Positions 1 to 9,589 of a DNA stretch of 39,905 bases are shown piece by piece. How positions within the stretch are numbered: position 1 is the first letter of the stretch; each line of letters begins with the position of its first letter. The notes below the pieces were generated by a model. The model saw only the letters and a program-made list of their open reading frames with translations, had not been told where the DNA came from and ran no database searches. The stretch is taken from positions 1 to 39,905 of IMG/VR virus record IMGVR_UViG_3300028840_008048; one strand, given 5' to 3'. The stretch is from a virus. The position numbers and the translations under genes were made by a program.

Positions 1-1854
1 AAAGATCCTGTTCTCTGGGCGGAAAACCATCTTCGGAATCCTGAGAACCCTGACGAACCAATGAAGCTTCGTTGGTATCAGAAAGGACTCCTCTGTGTTA
101 AAAATAGACGGAGAGTGGTTAGATGGCCCCGCCGGCTCGGTAAAAGTATATCATTATGCGTAGATATTCTACACAAATGCTTTACGACTGCTAATATAAA
201 CGGCATTCTTATTTGTCCGTATGAGACCCAGGTACGGGAAATATTTGATAACCTGGAACGGATGATAGGAGACAGCCCTTATATCCAAGCCGGTATTGTC
301 AAAACACTCAGGAATCCTTATCTTATTGAATTTGGAAACGGAACTAAGTTTAAGGCATATACTGCTGGTGTGCGGTCCGGAATAAAGGCAGCAAATATCC
401 GGTCGGTCGGTGGTTCCCATATTTGGTTGGACGAAGCGGATTACTTCGATGACGCTTCTATTGAAGCCATTCTGCCTCTAATCCTGACACGAAAAGACAC
501 CACTATCTGGGCATCTTCAACACCATCCGGCCGCAGAAGTTACTATTATAACTGGTGTTGTGATAAGACCTTGGGGTGGTACGAAGATCATAAGCCTCCT
601 GAAGTAAGTCCAAACTGGCTATCCATTGATGATTGTATTGCACAAGGCAAACCAATTAGTGAATCAACAGAGTATCAGCTTAAGCGCCAGTATCCGGAAG
701 ATATATATGCCCTTGAATTCCTTGCTGAGTTTGCCGAGGCGTTAGATGGCGTATATAAACACTCCGACATAGATGAATGCATTTACAATTACAAATACAG
801 CGATTACAGAGTTGAAAAAGATGCTAAATATGTGCTCGGTGTCGACTGGAACGGAGAAGGCAAAGGCAACCATTTCGTCATTATACGTTACTATGATAAA
901 CCCAAGATCATTACTTTCATCAACGACAATGGCAAGAAAGTTAAAGTAAATACCCACGAAAAATACCATGTAATATATCGCGAATCTATTGCTGTCAAAG
1001 ATGCAAATCAGCGAACTGCCGTTAACCGCATTATTGAGCTTAATAAAAGATATAATTTCCTGCTGGTGGCTGTGGACAAAGGATTTGGAACGCTGCAGGT
1101 GGAGGATTTAAAAAAATATGGAAAGCAACATCCTGACAGTGGACTTGATAAGAAGACCATTGCAATCGACTTCGGATCTAAGACAACTGTCAAAGATCCT
1201 GTCACCAAGAAAGATGTAAAGAAGAACACTAAGCCACTTATGGTTGGTATACTGCAAAGTGTAATCGAGAATCATGATCTTATAATGTCTCAGGATGAAG
1301 AAGACGGCAAGTCCTTGTTAATAGGCCAGTTGCGGGAATATCGCGTGAAGACCACTTCTTCAACCACAGGTGTGCCGACATATGTAGGAGGCAATGATCA
1401 TATACATGATGCCCTTCTCTGCGCTGTGTTTGCATTGCATATCAAATATAATGAGCACAACTATGTGCCTACCAGCACACATGTACGAAGAATAAGCACA
1501 GTGCGGCTCCTGCCGGAAGTGGGTCATTTGACTAAACGCTGGGATGAACACGATCCACGAAAAGACATTCTTAAGAAATGTGGTATACAGGAAACAAAAC
1601 AAGGTCCATCTTTCCAGAAGAGCATACCTGACGGATGGAACTATGAATATACTGAACCCACTGCGGATCCACGTGAGTGGGATAAAAATGAAAGGAAACC
1701 ACGCTCTCGCGGTGCCTGGATACAGGGACCATGGGGAAAAACACGAGGGGGTACTGGGTTAAACTTGCGGAGCCGCTCAGTTCATTCGAATAGAGCGTTG
1801 TTCAGCAAAAGAAGCCGGGGATTGACTTCTCGGCCGTCAGAGCGTTCGTTCTGA
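1..1854 (+). CDS. terL: Terminase large subunit (5' end outside window)
   Basis: DNA-packaging motor ATPase and nuclease that translocates genome into the prohead and cuts concatemers. The frame is open from base 1 and reads KDPVLWAENHL before the first ATG at 61, which is typical terminase N-terminal sequence, so the real start is upstream. Seen, numbering from the ATG at 61: a Walker A variant PRRLGKS (about residues 23-29), Walker B HIWLDEAD (about 120-127), coupling motif WASSTPSGR (about 150-158), then the RNase H-like nuclease: GVDWNGEG (about 261), VAVDKG (about 337) and a C-terminal HDALL acidic motif (about 449). The last 45 or so residues are unusually basic and are encoded by the GC-rich hairpin island, so this tail may be a later extension. 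The TGA stop lies inside a hairpin. Confidence 0.93.
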   Translation, partial: KDPVLWAENHLRNPENPDEPMKLRWYQKGLLCVKNRRRVVRWPRRLGKSISLCVDILHKCFTTANINGILICPYETQVREIFDNLERMIGDSPYIQAGIVKTLRNPYLIEFGNGTKFKAYTAGVRSGIKAANIRSVGGSHIWLDEADYFDDASIEAILPLILTRKDTTIWASSTPSGRRSYYYNWCCDKTLGWYEDHKPPEVSPNWLSIDDCIAQGKPISESTEYQLKRQYPEDIYALEFLAEFAEALDGVYKHSDIDECIYNYKYSDYRVEKDAKYVLGVDWNGEGKGNHFVIIRYYDKPKIITFINDNGKKVKVNTHEKYHVIYRESIAVKDANQRTAVNRIIELNKRYNFLLVAVDKGFGTLQVEDLKKYGKQHPDSGLDKKTIAIDFGSKTTVKDPVTKKDVKKNTKPLMVGILQSVIENHDLIMSQDEEDGKSLLIGQLREYRVKTTSSTTGVPTYVGGNDHIHDALLCAVFALHIKYNEHNYVPTSTHVRRISTVRLLPEVGHLTKRWDEHDPRKDILKKCGIQETKQGPSFQKSIPDGWNYEYTEPTADPREWDKNERKPRSRGAWIQGPWGKTRGGTGLNLRSRSVHSNRALFSKRSRGLTSRPSERSF

Positions 1855-1920
1855 CGCAAGGAGCTCTCCTCCTTCCGGGTGGCGCGCGGGGGTAATCTCC
1901 CGCCCCCGCAGCGCCATTTA
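1715..1920 (+). other. GC-rich hairpin cluster at the terL 3' end
   Basis: This stretch differs in base composition from its surroundings and holds successive inverted repeats. One pairs 1835-1841 with 1850-1856 (7 bp, contains the terL stop). One pairs 1857-1862 with 1868-1873. The largest pairs 1880-1892 with 1903-1916 (13 bp with one bulged A at 1910, 10-base loop). The last is followed only by TTT, so it is a weak candidate for an intrinsic terminator. It could also be a structured leader of the next gene, which lacks a nearby Shine-Dalgarno. The function is unknown. Confidence 0.6.
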
Positions 1921-1925
1921 AAGAT

Positions 1926-3344
1926 ATGAATGCATTTGAATATCAGCCAAGGATAAGAAGGGAACCTCGAGAAATCGAGAGTCCGCCGAGCTATACACTG
2001 CCTAAGGTGGATAAAGTAGACCAGCTTGCTGAAGACGAAAAGCTGGTGGGACAAGAAATGCTTGTTGTCGATAGTATGATAGATATTATGGAAGGCATTA
2101 TAGACGACCAGACCAAAAACCTGAATATTCCTGTCGGTGCAGACAGGCCTTCTCTCCTAAATGCAATTAAGGCATTCGGAGGAGATAATACTATTACTCA
2201 AGATGTGTGGAAGAAAGCTATGAGGACGCTGGAAAACAGCGTAGGCAGTGAATTCGGATATGACCCAACCACACTTGCTTTCGCGACTAAAGGAGCTAAT
2301 GGTCTGGAGGTTCCGACCGGAGAAGGCAAAGTGGCTGAGAACTGCGAGGAAGCAGCTGCTTTTGAATATAATCCGAAGCCGGATGCTCCTACTGTGCCGA
2401 TAAAATCGATTAAGGACCAGAAGGACAGGCAATGGAAATTGAATCTATTTCTAATGCTATGGGCTATGGTGTATATTAAAGTATTAACATGGTTCAAAAC
2501 AGTATTATCTAAGTTTGCAATATGGCCTCTAAAGAAAATAGTAAGAGGGATAATAAAGAAAATAAATAAGATAATATGTAAAACGCTAAAAAATCTTGAT
2601 GAGAAATCTCCTGGCACCACAGATGTTCTCGGTGTTAATAAAAAAGAAATATGCAAAGAGTCATCAGAACACAGACAGATCAAAGTTGGACCTTGCATCC
2701 TTGGTTACGAAAAATGGAGGAAGCATATTATAAAACAGGGGAAAACAGGGGAAATAGATAAAAGACCAGAATCATGGTATAATGACGAACAGTCACTAGA
2801 GTGGGCAACTGTTGAATACACTGATAAGCAAAAAGAAAAGCTTATGGAAGAAGAAGAGGATGGAGACGAGAAAACTGAGGTTGTCGGAACATTAGTTTAT
2901 AACCAGGATGATATAGATAAAGGTAACTATCCTCAGCTAGTCAAACTCGGGAATGAGGCGTTATCCGGAACCGACCTTGGCCTTGATTTAGAAGCAAGTG
3001 GATCAACCGATGCCCCTTTCATCACTATTCCTCCAGATTGCATTAATAACGCAGGCATGATAGTAGATACAGTTAATGAATGGGCCACCGGTGGAGCAGA
3101 AGGCGCATCTACCATGACATCGGGTGCCGGCTCATCCGGAGTAAATCCCAGTGCGCTCATCATGAAAAGTATGCTGGACAGAACAATCGATTACTTTGAA
3201 GTCGGCAAGAATATATACGCTATGTCCCGTAATAGCGAAATAACGGAACAGCTTGCTAAAAACACGGCCAAACGTCCTACCCAACGGGCACGCTGGCAGG
3301 GACCGCAGGCTAATGCATATCGTAGCATGATATTAGGAAAGTAA
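1926..3344 (+). CDS. Unknown virion-region protein with a hydrophobic segment
   Basis: A 472-residue protein I do not recognise. It lies between terL and the portal and its stop overlaps the start of the next gene by one base (TAATG), so it belongs to the head operon. An acidic, charged N-terminus is followed near residues 169-205 by a strongly hydrophobic, tryptophan-rich stretch flanked by lysines (KLNLFLMLWAMVYIKVL), which may be a membrane helix or a packed core helix. Then comes a very lysine-rich segment, an acidic run (EEEEDGDE, near residue 310) and a glycine/serine-rich C-terminal part. The central section is more AT-rich than the flanks, which hints at an inserted domain. No Shine-Dalgarno sits upstream of the ATG; a 13-bp hairpin lies there instead. 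It may be a minor capsid or internal head protein, but that rests on position only. Confidence 0.8.
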   Translation: MNAFEYQPRIRREPREIESPPSYTLPKVDKVDQLAEDEKLVGQEMLVVDSMIDIMEGIIDDQTKNLNIPVGADRPSLLNAIKAFGGDNTITQDVWKKAMRTLENSVGSEFGYDPTTLAFATKGANGLEVPTGEGKVAENCEEAAAFEYNPKPDAPTVPIKSIKDQKDRQWKLNLFLMLWAMVYIKVLTWFKTVLSKFAIWPLKKIVRGIIKKINKIICKTLKNLDEKSPGTTDVLGVNKKEICKESSEHRQIKVGPCILGYEKWRKHIIKQGKTGEIDKRPESWYNDEQSLEWATVEYTDKQKEKLMEEEEDGDEKTEVVGTLVYNQDDIDKGNYPQLVKLGNEALSGTDLGLDLEASGSTDAPFITIPPDCINNAGMIVDTVNEWATGGAEGASTMTSGAGSSGVNPSALIMKSMLDRTIDYFEVGKNIYAMSRNSEITEQLAKNTAKRPTQRARWQGPQANAYRSMILGK

Positions 3345-4591
3345 TGGCTGAGAAAAAAGAAGATACTCTCTGGGTAAAGGCAGTTGCCGACGCAACTAAA
3401 GATGTTGCGGACGGACGGGTGCCCAGTGATCTTACCGACCGGTTGGATAAAGTCGCTGATGTAACAGGTGATTATCTGCAGGCTGGCACGAAGACTCTCG
3501 CTCACTATGCTGCCAGGCCTTTTACCGCAAGTCTGAAAGGACTTGGTCTGGACGATGAATTCGAGAAATTCAAGGAATCTAAAGTAGCTATCGCCGTGGG
3601 TCATGAGGTAAACAGATATGTCAGGGATTTTCTGGAGAAATCCCATTCTATTCTCACAAACTGGTATAAAGACACCATTACATTATGCTGTCTGATACGG
3701 CTTATGGGTGCTATCCACCAAAAAGACATTAAGAAAAATAACCTACTTGTTTTCTTGAGGAAACTCAAGGCCATTATTGGTGCTATGATGGATCTGCTAT
3801 CCGTCAAACTTCGCGAGAGCATACTTGGTAACTTTGATATACTGACTTTCTCGACTGAAATGCTTATTGCTGTTGGAATAGCCGCTATCAATGCAGGGCT
3901 CGATACATGGGCGGATGACTTATACAAAGATATTACGGGTGCATTGGGTCTTAGAGACAAAGAAGGGCCGCAAGGAAGAAATGAAACGATCGCAAAATGT
4001 ATTCCATTCGATGAACTGCTTGATGTCACCCTTAACTTCTTTATAGGTGACTATGGCATTCTGGAGTTTTTCAAACGATACATCCGCGATTTTATGAACA
4101 AACTTAGAAAGAGCTTTCGGCAGACCGTCAATGAAATAGACGGTTCGCTAGGCCAGATAAAGACAGTAGAATTCTTGCGCAGGATGTGCAATATAATAGA
4201 CATCATTATCCGTGCTGTCGAAAATGGCGAGATGTGTCTTGAAATGGATTTTGATACGGTAAAGCAGGAGGCTCTTCTGAATCCGGATGACATTATATCA
4301 AGCTGGTATGATACGGGTGAAGCAGGCGCACCTATTGTAACACGTGAAGGCATTATCAATACCAAATCAGTGGCACAGGTTTTAAAGGAATCAGGGGTTA
4401 TGATTCCAAGCGAGAATGAAATGAGGTCTTTCTACAAACGGAATATGGATTATTCCGATGAAATGACCAACCAGGCAATGACTACCCATTCAAACGCTCT
4501 TGACTGCGGTCAGAGCGTTACACCTGAAGTCTACGATATCTATACAAAGATGGTAGACAAATTAACAAAAGCCACCCTGGAGGAAACTTGA
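3344..4591 (+). CDS. Unknown head-operon protein
   Basis: A 415-residue, mostly alpha-helical-looking protein without recognised motifs. Its ATG overlaps the preceding stop by one base and its TGA overlaps the TTG start of the portal gene, so translation is coupled on both sides. It has several amphipathic or hydrophobic stretches (for example FSTEMLIAVGIAAINAGL near residues 168-185) and a basic region (FKRYIRDFMNKLRKSFRQ near 242-259). Placed just before the portal, it may be a minor head, portal-associated or internal protein. The position supports a structural role, but the family is unknown. Confidence 0.78.
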   Translation: MAEKKEDTLWVKAVADATKDVADGRVPSDLTDRLDKVADVTGDYLQAGTKTLAHYAARPFTASLKGLGLDDEFEKFKESKVAIAVGHEVNRYVRDFLEKSHSILTNWYKDTITLCCLIRLMGAIHQKDIKKNNLLVFLRKLKAIIGAMMDLLSVKLRESILGNFDILTFSTEMLIAVGIAAINAGLDTWADDLYKDITGALGLRDKEGPQGRNETIAKCIPFDELLDVTLNFFIGDYGILEFFKRYIRDFMNKLRKSFRQTVNEIDGSLGQIKTVEFLRRMCNIIDIIIRAVENGEMCLEMDFDTVKQEALLNPDDIISSWYDTGEAGAPIVTREGIINTKSVAQVLKESGVMIPSENEMRSFYKRNMDYSDEMTNQAMTTHSNALDCGQSVTPEVYDIYTKMVDKLTKATLEET

Positions 4592-6648
4592 ACTTAAAAC
4601 TCCATTCTCAGTTCCCGTTTATATCTTTCATTAAAGAAAGCAAGCTGCAGGACAAAAAGGATCCTAACTTTACAACCAAGAAGGTATCGGGAAAGCTCAT
4701 CCAGAAGAACCTGTCCTACAACGCATCTGACGATGAAAATCTGTTCAACGTATCTGAATACGATTTGAACAACTGCGCCATGGTATATGATGCGGATACA
4801 TATGTCCGCCGGGCCGTGGATCGTATGGTTGATCTGATGCTTAAGAACGGTTGGGAATGGATAGGAGATAACCCTCGGGCAGTGGCTTATATCAAAGAAC
4901 GCTATGATCAAATAGCTCAAGTTACTGATATTGCTCACGATGAACTTGTAGAAAGCGCTGCTACCAATATAGTGCTTTATTCCAACACATTTATGCACAA
5001 GGCCCGAAATGACAGGGCCAGCGGAGGCCACCGCTATAAAACCATCTTTGGATTCGAAAGAATCCCTATTGCCGGTCTGTATGTCTTGGATAGTCCAAAT
5101 ATCACCATCGCCAAGAAGAAAAATGGAACTCCACTTAAGTACAAGTTGTCTATTGAAAGTGACATCGTGTATTACATGCCGCGGGACATACAGCACTTTG
5201 CATTTGCCCGCAAACCAGGGCTGAGCTTTGGAACACCGTTGCTGGTCCCGGCAATCGGCGATGTAGAAGCACTACGCAAGATGGAAGAGAATGTGGAAAT
5301 CCTTGTTTTCCACCATTCCATTCCGCTGTTCGAATATATTATAGGTGATGAAGAAAACCCACCTGAGGACTGGGAAATTGACAATGCTATTCAGGATATA
5401 GAGAATAAACCGGTCCACGGTATCTTTGTTCATGGTGGCCGGAACAAACTGGATGTCATCGGTGCCGAAGGAAGCGCAATCGATGTAATGCCTTACCTGA
5501 ATCACTTCAGCCGGCGTATTTTTGCCGCCTTTGCACAATCGTCCACTTCTTTTGGGGAAGGCGGGAGTACTTCAAGGAACGTAGCCCAGGTCCAGGAAAT
5601 CCAGCTGCAGGATGCAGTAAAACGCCTCCAGAAGTGTCTGAAACGCGGATTTGACGCTATTACACGCGAACTTCTTGCAGAAGGCGGGTATTCCTACGAT
5701 AAATACGACGAATTCAACAAAGTTGAGATGTTTATCCCTGAAATAGACATTAGTGCCCAAACACTCAAGGAAAACCATGAGGTGGATAAATTCCTTAAGA
5801 ATGCTACTACCCATAGTGAGCTGAGAAAACAAATCGGCCGGGATCCGATGACACCGGACGAAATCAAGCAAACCAGGTACTTCATGTTCCCAACCAAAGC
5901 AGATGTGGGCGCATACGATGAAAGCACGGGTGAAAACGGAGATAAATCCATTACAACCAAAGTAAGGCCACAGAATCAGTTCGGCAAGCTCGGGGTAAAG
6001 CCAGCAATACCGCTCAGAACAGCCCTGGATGACCTAGGAATCAATATTCTTACTGATTCCATAGCAAACATCTATGTAGGAACATATGATGACGTCAGCA
6101 GCCTTATAAGCGATATGAAGGCACGCCATACGGGTCACTTTGGAGACAGAAGCAAACATGATTTGGAGCAAATAATGGAGCTTTCCCGCGGTATGATGGA
6201 AGATTATATGAAAAAATATTCATCTTCAGCATATCGTATTGGGCTACAGAGCATTCCTGGGGTTATTTCTGATGATAAATCTATTGATTCTTATAACTCC
6301 ATGAATATCAATATGTTACTGGATGACCTAAGTGACATGATAATAGAAAACGAGGACGATATATTTAAAGAAAAGAGCCTTATGTTGGATCACATTTTCG
6401 ACTCTATGCGCTTTAAAATAAAATACTTGTCAAGAATGGGCATGGCAAAAGCGTATAATTTAGGTGTAGTGAGATATATACTTAGTACAGGAGAGGATGT
6501 GGTCAGCATCAACCACATCAGTCACACAGGAGATACGGTGGAACTTAAGATAAATGATAACATGACCTTAGACCAGATTCCTCCTTTTGACTCCGATCAC
6601 ATGTGTGAACTGACGGAAAGAAACGGGAATAGGAGGAAAGATGCCTAA
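4588..6648 (+). CDS. Portal protein, possibly with MuF-like C-terminal domain
   Basis: A 686-residue protein forming, by family, the dodecameric ring at the head vertex through which DNA enters. The start is TTG at 4588, with GGAGG at 4579-4583 and a 4-base overlap with the previous stop. Seen: an N-terminal region with DADTYVRRAVDRMVDLMLKNGWEW (from about residue 69), a beta-rich middle (FERIPIAGLYVLDS), DIQHFAFARK, and AFAQSSTSFGEGGST followed by a long helix, as expected of portal clip, wing and crown regions. The last 100 or so residues (YLSRMGMAKAYNLG ... QIPPFDSDHMCEL) resemble the end of MuF minor head proteins, where a proline-proline and Cys-containing motif closes the domain. That suggests a portal-MuF fusion, which is an inference. 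It overlaps the next gene by 8 bases. Confidence 0.82.
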   Translation: MNLKLHSQFPFISFIKESKLQDKKDPNFTTKKVSGKLIQKNLSYNASDDENLFNVSEYDLNNCAMVYDADTYVRRAVDRMVDLMLKNGWEWIGDNPRAVAYIKERYDQIAQVTDIAHDELVESAATNIVLYSNTFMHKARNDRASGGHRYKTIFGFERIPIAGLYVLDSPNITIAKKKNGTPLKYKLSIESDIVYYMPRDIQHFAFARKPGLSFGTPLLVPAIGDVEALRKMEENVEILVFHHSIPLFEYIIGDEENPPEDWEIDNAIQDIENKPVHGIFVHGGRNKLDVIGAEGSAIDVMPYLNHFSRRIFAAFAQSSTSFGEGGSTSRNVAQVQEIQLQDAVKRLQKCLKRGFDAITRELLAEGGYSYDKYDEFNKVEMFIPEIDISAQTLKENHEVDKFLKNATTHSELRKQIGRDPMTPDEIKQTRYFMFPTKADVGAYDESTGENGDKSITTKVRPQNQFGKLGVKPAIPLRTALDDLGINILTDSIANIYVGTYDDVSSLISDMKARHTGHFGDRSKHDLEQIMELSRGMMEDYMKKYSSSAYRIGLQSIPGVISDDKSIDSYNSMNINMLLDDLSDMIIENEDDIFKEKSLMLDHIFDSMRFKIKYLSRMGMAKAYNLGVVRYILSTGEDVVSINHISHTGDTVELKINDNMTLDQIPPFDSDHMCELTERNGNRRKDA

Positions 6649-8491
6649 GGAAATGATTTTTCATGATGTTATGAGTCTTACCCCGCTGTCTTCGAAGGAG
6701 AAGAAACGCTTTGAATTCAAAGACAGTGCCAATGTCACGCCTCTCATTGTCAAACTGGAAGCAACTCACTCCGGATATGTCAACGGAAATTTGTGTATGT
6801 ACACCCCGGGTGGCATGAGAGCCAGTGCAAAAACCTGGACCGAGGATTACAATAAGCCTGTTCTGAAGAACCACGATGACAGCAAAGATAATATCGGCCG
6901 GGTAATAAACGCAGAATATGTCCAGACATCTGTGGATGAAAAAACACCATCTATGGATCCGCTTGGTCATATATTGCTGTACGCCAGGATCGTGGATCCG
7001 GATGCCATTCAGAAAATCATGGATGACAGATATGAAACTGTATCTGTCTCTTTCGGTGCACGAGATGTTAAATGCTCTATCTGTGGCGAAAATGTGAAAA
7101 GTGATAATCTGTGTGAGCACGAACGTGGGCAGAAATACGAAGATAAGTTATGCTATTGGATAGTTAACGACTTCAGTTACAAAGAAGTTTCATTTGTTAA
7201 CAAACCAGCCGACAAATATGCCAAGAAATTAGGGTGGGATCGCGAAAATGTGCAGTTCGGGGACTCACACATCGAACCGATCTATTCTGATTCCTTTGAT
7301 AAGGAGGATGGTATGATTAAGTTTGCTGACGAGGCAACCGGACTCAATGATGCCGACTACGAAATCGCGGAATTTATCTGGGATGGAATGGTCAAAGATG
7401 AGGACGGTTTATTCGACAAGAAGTATACGTCGGAGCAGCGGAAGAACATGAAGGCATCCGCTTTCTGTGGAAAGAAAGACCGCTCGTTCCCTGTTACTGA
7501 TTGTACCCACGTGACAGCAGCTTTACGTCTCCTGAAGCGATATAAGGGTCCAAGCCCAAAAAGCTCAATCCTGTCTTGCATCAGGTCGAAAGCCAAGTCG
7601 CTGGGATGTAAAACCTCCTCGGCAAAAGATGGTGAACAATCCGGACTGGACGATGCTGTATTCGCTCTGGTTACAGGAGATGGGGAAGACAAGATCCGGA
7701 TGTATCCTATGGATACGAAGGAAAATGTAATGGATTCCCTTGATTCTCTCGGATTGGATATCGTCAATAGTGCTGAGGATAAGAAACTAGCTCATACCTC
7801 TCTCTCTACAAAAGCCAAGGAATTCGGCATTAAAGTTGAACAGTGGGATTCAGAGACCGAAACCGAGATCAAATGGAAAGTTATCGAACTCGGCGATGCG
7901 GAACTCGAGGACGTGCTTGCCCTACCTGCTGTGAAGACTCATATTGACGAACTTCTGAAGGACTATGTGAAGAAGGAGGAATATGACAACCTGAAAGCTC
8001 AGGTTGGAGAAGAAGGCGGGGTTAAGACAGCGCTAGATGCTCTTGACCAAAAGATCAAAACCCTCAACGACGAGAAAGTTGGACTGGAATCCCAGATCAA
8101 CACTCGTAAGGACGAGGCGAAGCAAGCTGCTAAGGAACGGACTGACCTTATGAAGGACATCCACCGGTTAAAAGCCGAGAAGGCTGTTATTCTCCGGATG
8201 GCTCTGTCCAAAGAGGACATGAAGGAACTGCAGACCAAGGAAGACTTTGAGAAGAAAGTGAATGATTTCGCCGAACTCGAGAAGTCTGTCCTGGATAAAA
8301 ATCTGGAGGACCTGGAGGCCACTGTTATGAATATCAATAAGCCCAAAGAGCAGATTGATGAAGAACATCGGCGCAAAGATGAATCTAATGCAGGTATCTA
8401 TCATCAGGAAGAGGACGAGGAAACTGATGAAAGGACCAAAAAGGTCAACCAGATGATTCGAAACAGAGTACGGTCTAAGAACGATGAATAA
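6641..8491 (+). CDS. Prohead protease-scaffold fusion protein
   Basis: A 616-residue protein. The first 220 or so residues look like a prohead maturation protease: the strand VSVSFGARD (about residue 136) and FSYKEVSFVNKPADKYAKK (about 176) match the conserved core of phage head proteases, which cleave scaffold and capsid proteins inside the prohead. It carries a Cys/His cluster (CSICGENVKSDNLCEHE, about 146-162) that may bind zinc. The middle contains SAFCGKKDRSFPVTDCTHV (about 275), a short motif found in phage protease-associated proteins. The C-terminal third, about residues 440-590, is a charged coiled coil typical of scaffolds. AGGAGG at 6631-6636 supports the ATG at 6641. An in-frame internal start at 7313 may also make the scaffold alone. 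Confidence 0.85.
   Translation: MPKEMIFHDVMSLTPLSSKEKKRFEFKDSANVTPLIVKLEATHSGYVNGNLCMYTPGGMRASAKTWTEDYNKPVLKNHDDSKDNIGRVINAEYVQTSVDEKTPSMDPLGHILLYARIVDPDAIQKIMDDRYETVSVSFGARDVKCSICGENVKSDNLCEHERGQKYEDKLCYWIVNDFSYKEVSFVNKPADKYAKKLGWDRENVQFGDSHIEPIYSDSFDKEDGMIKFADEATGLNDADYEIAEFIWDGMVKDEDGLFDKKYTSEQRKNMKASAFCGKKDRSFPVTDCTHVTAALRLLKRYKGPSPKSSILSCIRSKAKSLGCKTSSAKDGEQSGLDDAVFALVTGDGEDKIRMYPMDTKENVMDSLDSLGLDIVNSAEDKKLAHTSLSTKAKEFGIKVEQWDSETETEIKWKVIELGDAELEDVLALPAVKTHIDELLKDYVKKEEYDNLKAQVGEEGGVKTALDALDQKIKTLNDEKVGLESQINTRKDEAKQAAKERTDLMKDIHRLKAEKAVILRMALSKEDMKELQTKEDFEKKVNDFAELEKSVLDKNLEDLEATVMNINKPKEQIDEEHRRKDESNAGIYHQEEDEETDERTKKVNQMIRNRVRSKNDE
7301..7315 (+). promoter_or_regulatory. Internal ribosome binding site and start for scaffold-only product
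   Basis: AAGGAGG at 7301-7307 lies five bases before an in-frame ATG at 7313-7315 within the protease-scaffold gene. Initiation here would give a 392-residue product starting MIKFADEATG that lacks the protease domain and keeps the motif region and coiled coil. Lambda C/Nu3 uses the same nested arrangement. The site is seen; its use is inferred. Confidence 0.55.
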
Positions 8492-8508
8492 AATAAGGAG
8501 GACTTTCA

Positions 8509-9573
8509 ATGGCCAAACTCAATTTTAACACTACTATGCTGCGTCGGCAGCCCATCCGCGCCAATCTGTCTCGGTACAATCAGTCCGATATTCCTCAGGG
8601 CGTGTTCGAGCTCAGTGATGGTGAGCGTCCGTGGGTTGCTCTGTATCCATACCGTTACCTCCCGGTGATGCGGCAGGATACTTCCATTGAGGATTACATT
8701 GTAATCAACAAGGGCAAGATCGTGTCGTTGCTGACAAATATGAATAGCACTATGGCTACATCAGGTGCTATTACGAACATCAGCTCAACGGGATCAGGAT
8801 ATGTGTACAACGATGCAACCGCCACCAGCACCAGCCTACAGCTGGTAGCCGATGACGGGGAATACTTTGGTTACGATGACAGCGTGTTCGGCCTGCTTGT
8901 ACCGGCCAACCAAGGAAACGTGACCAACCTGACTTACAGTACGCTGGACAATAGCTCTAATGCATCAACGTACAAGTCGGACGGGACAATTGCTTCGAGC
9001 GGAGATGTGCTGACCCTGCCCGCCAACTACCCTGTTGGTGTGATCATGGGTGATGTATATCAGGACATTCGGGGCAAATATCTCAACTACCAGATGTGGG
9101 GCACTGACGGGATCCTGTGCGATTATTACGTAGAGATCCCTTATTACGATCATAACGGAACAAGCACTCAGACGTTCGGAACATCTCCGAGCACCAGCGT
9201 GTACGATGCCGTGTGGCGTAACCATGCCTTCATGTACTGCAACAGTTCTTCCAGCGCCACAACTCCTTTTGCCGGAATGCTAGTACAGCCGGATCAGTGG
9301 GGTGAATACGCCCTGACTTCGACCGACAGCATCCAGGTGATGGGACGGGTAATCGGAACCGACAGCCGCTATCCGAAACACTTCATGGAGCTGGTTGATA
9401 CTTATCCCGGCAGTCAGACAGCTGGAACCGACACAGGTGGCCTGCCGGCTCACCTGTGGAAATTCGTCTACGATGCGCGGAACGCAGCCAGCGCAAGCGT
9501 GACCATAAACAACGTGGTTGCTGCAGTACAGAATGGTACCTTCGGTATTGTTCGCATCCAACTGAATATATAA
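8509..9573 (+). CDS. Pre-capsid structural protein (possible decoration protein)
   Basis: A 354-residue protein with AAGGAGG at 8495-8501 before its ATG. It lies between the protease-scaffold gene and the major capsid gene. It is rich in Thr, Ser, Gly and aromatic residues and low in lysine, with a beta-strand-like pattern throughout, which suits an extracellular virion surface protein. Nothing in it matches a family I can name with confidence. Head decoration (cement) proteins often occupy this place, so that is the working guess. Codon use is GC-rich and resembles the major capsid gene next door, which suggests high expression. Confidence 0.75.
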   Translation: MAKLNFNTTMLRRQPIRANLSRYNQSDIPQGVFELSDGERPWVALYPYRYLPVMRQDTSIEDYIVINKGKIVSLLTNMNSTMATSGAITNISSTGSGYVYNDATATSTSLQLVADDGEYFGYDDSVFGLLVPANQGNVTNLTYSTLDNSSNASTYKSDGTIASSGDVLTLPANYPVGVIMGDVYQDIRGKYLNYQMWGTDGILCDYYVEIPYYDHNGTSTQTFGTSPSTSVYDAVWRNHAFMYCNSSSSATTPFAGMLVQPDQWGEYALTSTDSIQVMGRVIGTDSRYPKHFMELVDTYPGSQTAGTDTGGLPAHLWKFVYDARNAASASVTINNVVAAVQNGTFGIVRIQLNI

Positions 9574-9589
9574 GCGAGGAGGAACTTCA

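Noticed and set aside
61-63. ATG 61 as the terL start
   Set aside because: The upstream frame is open to base 1 and encodes typical terminase N-terminal residues; there is no ribosome binding site before 61.
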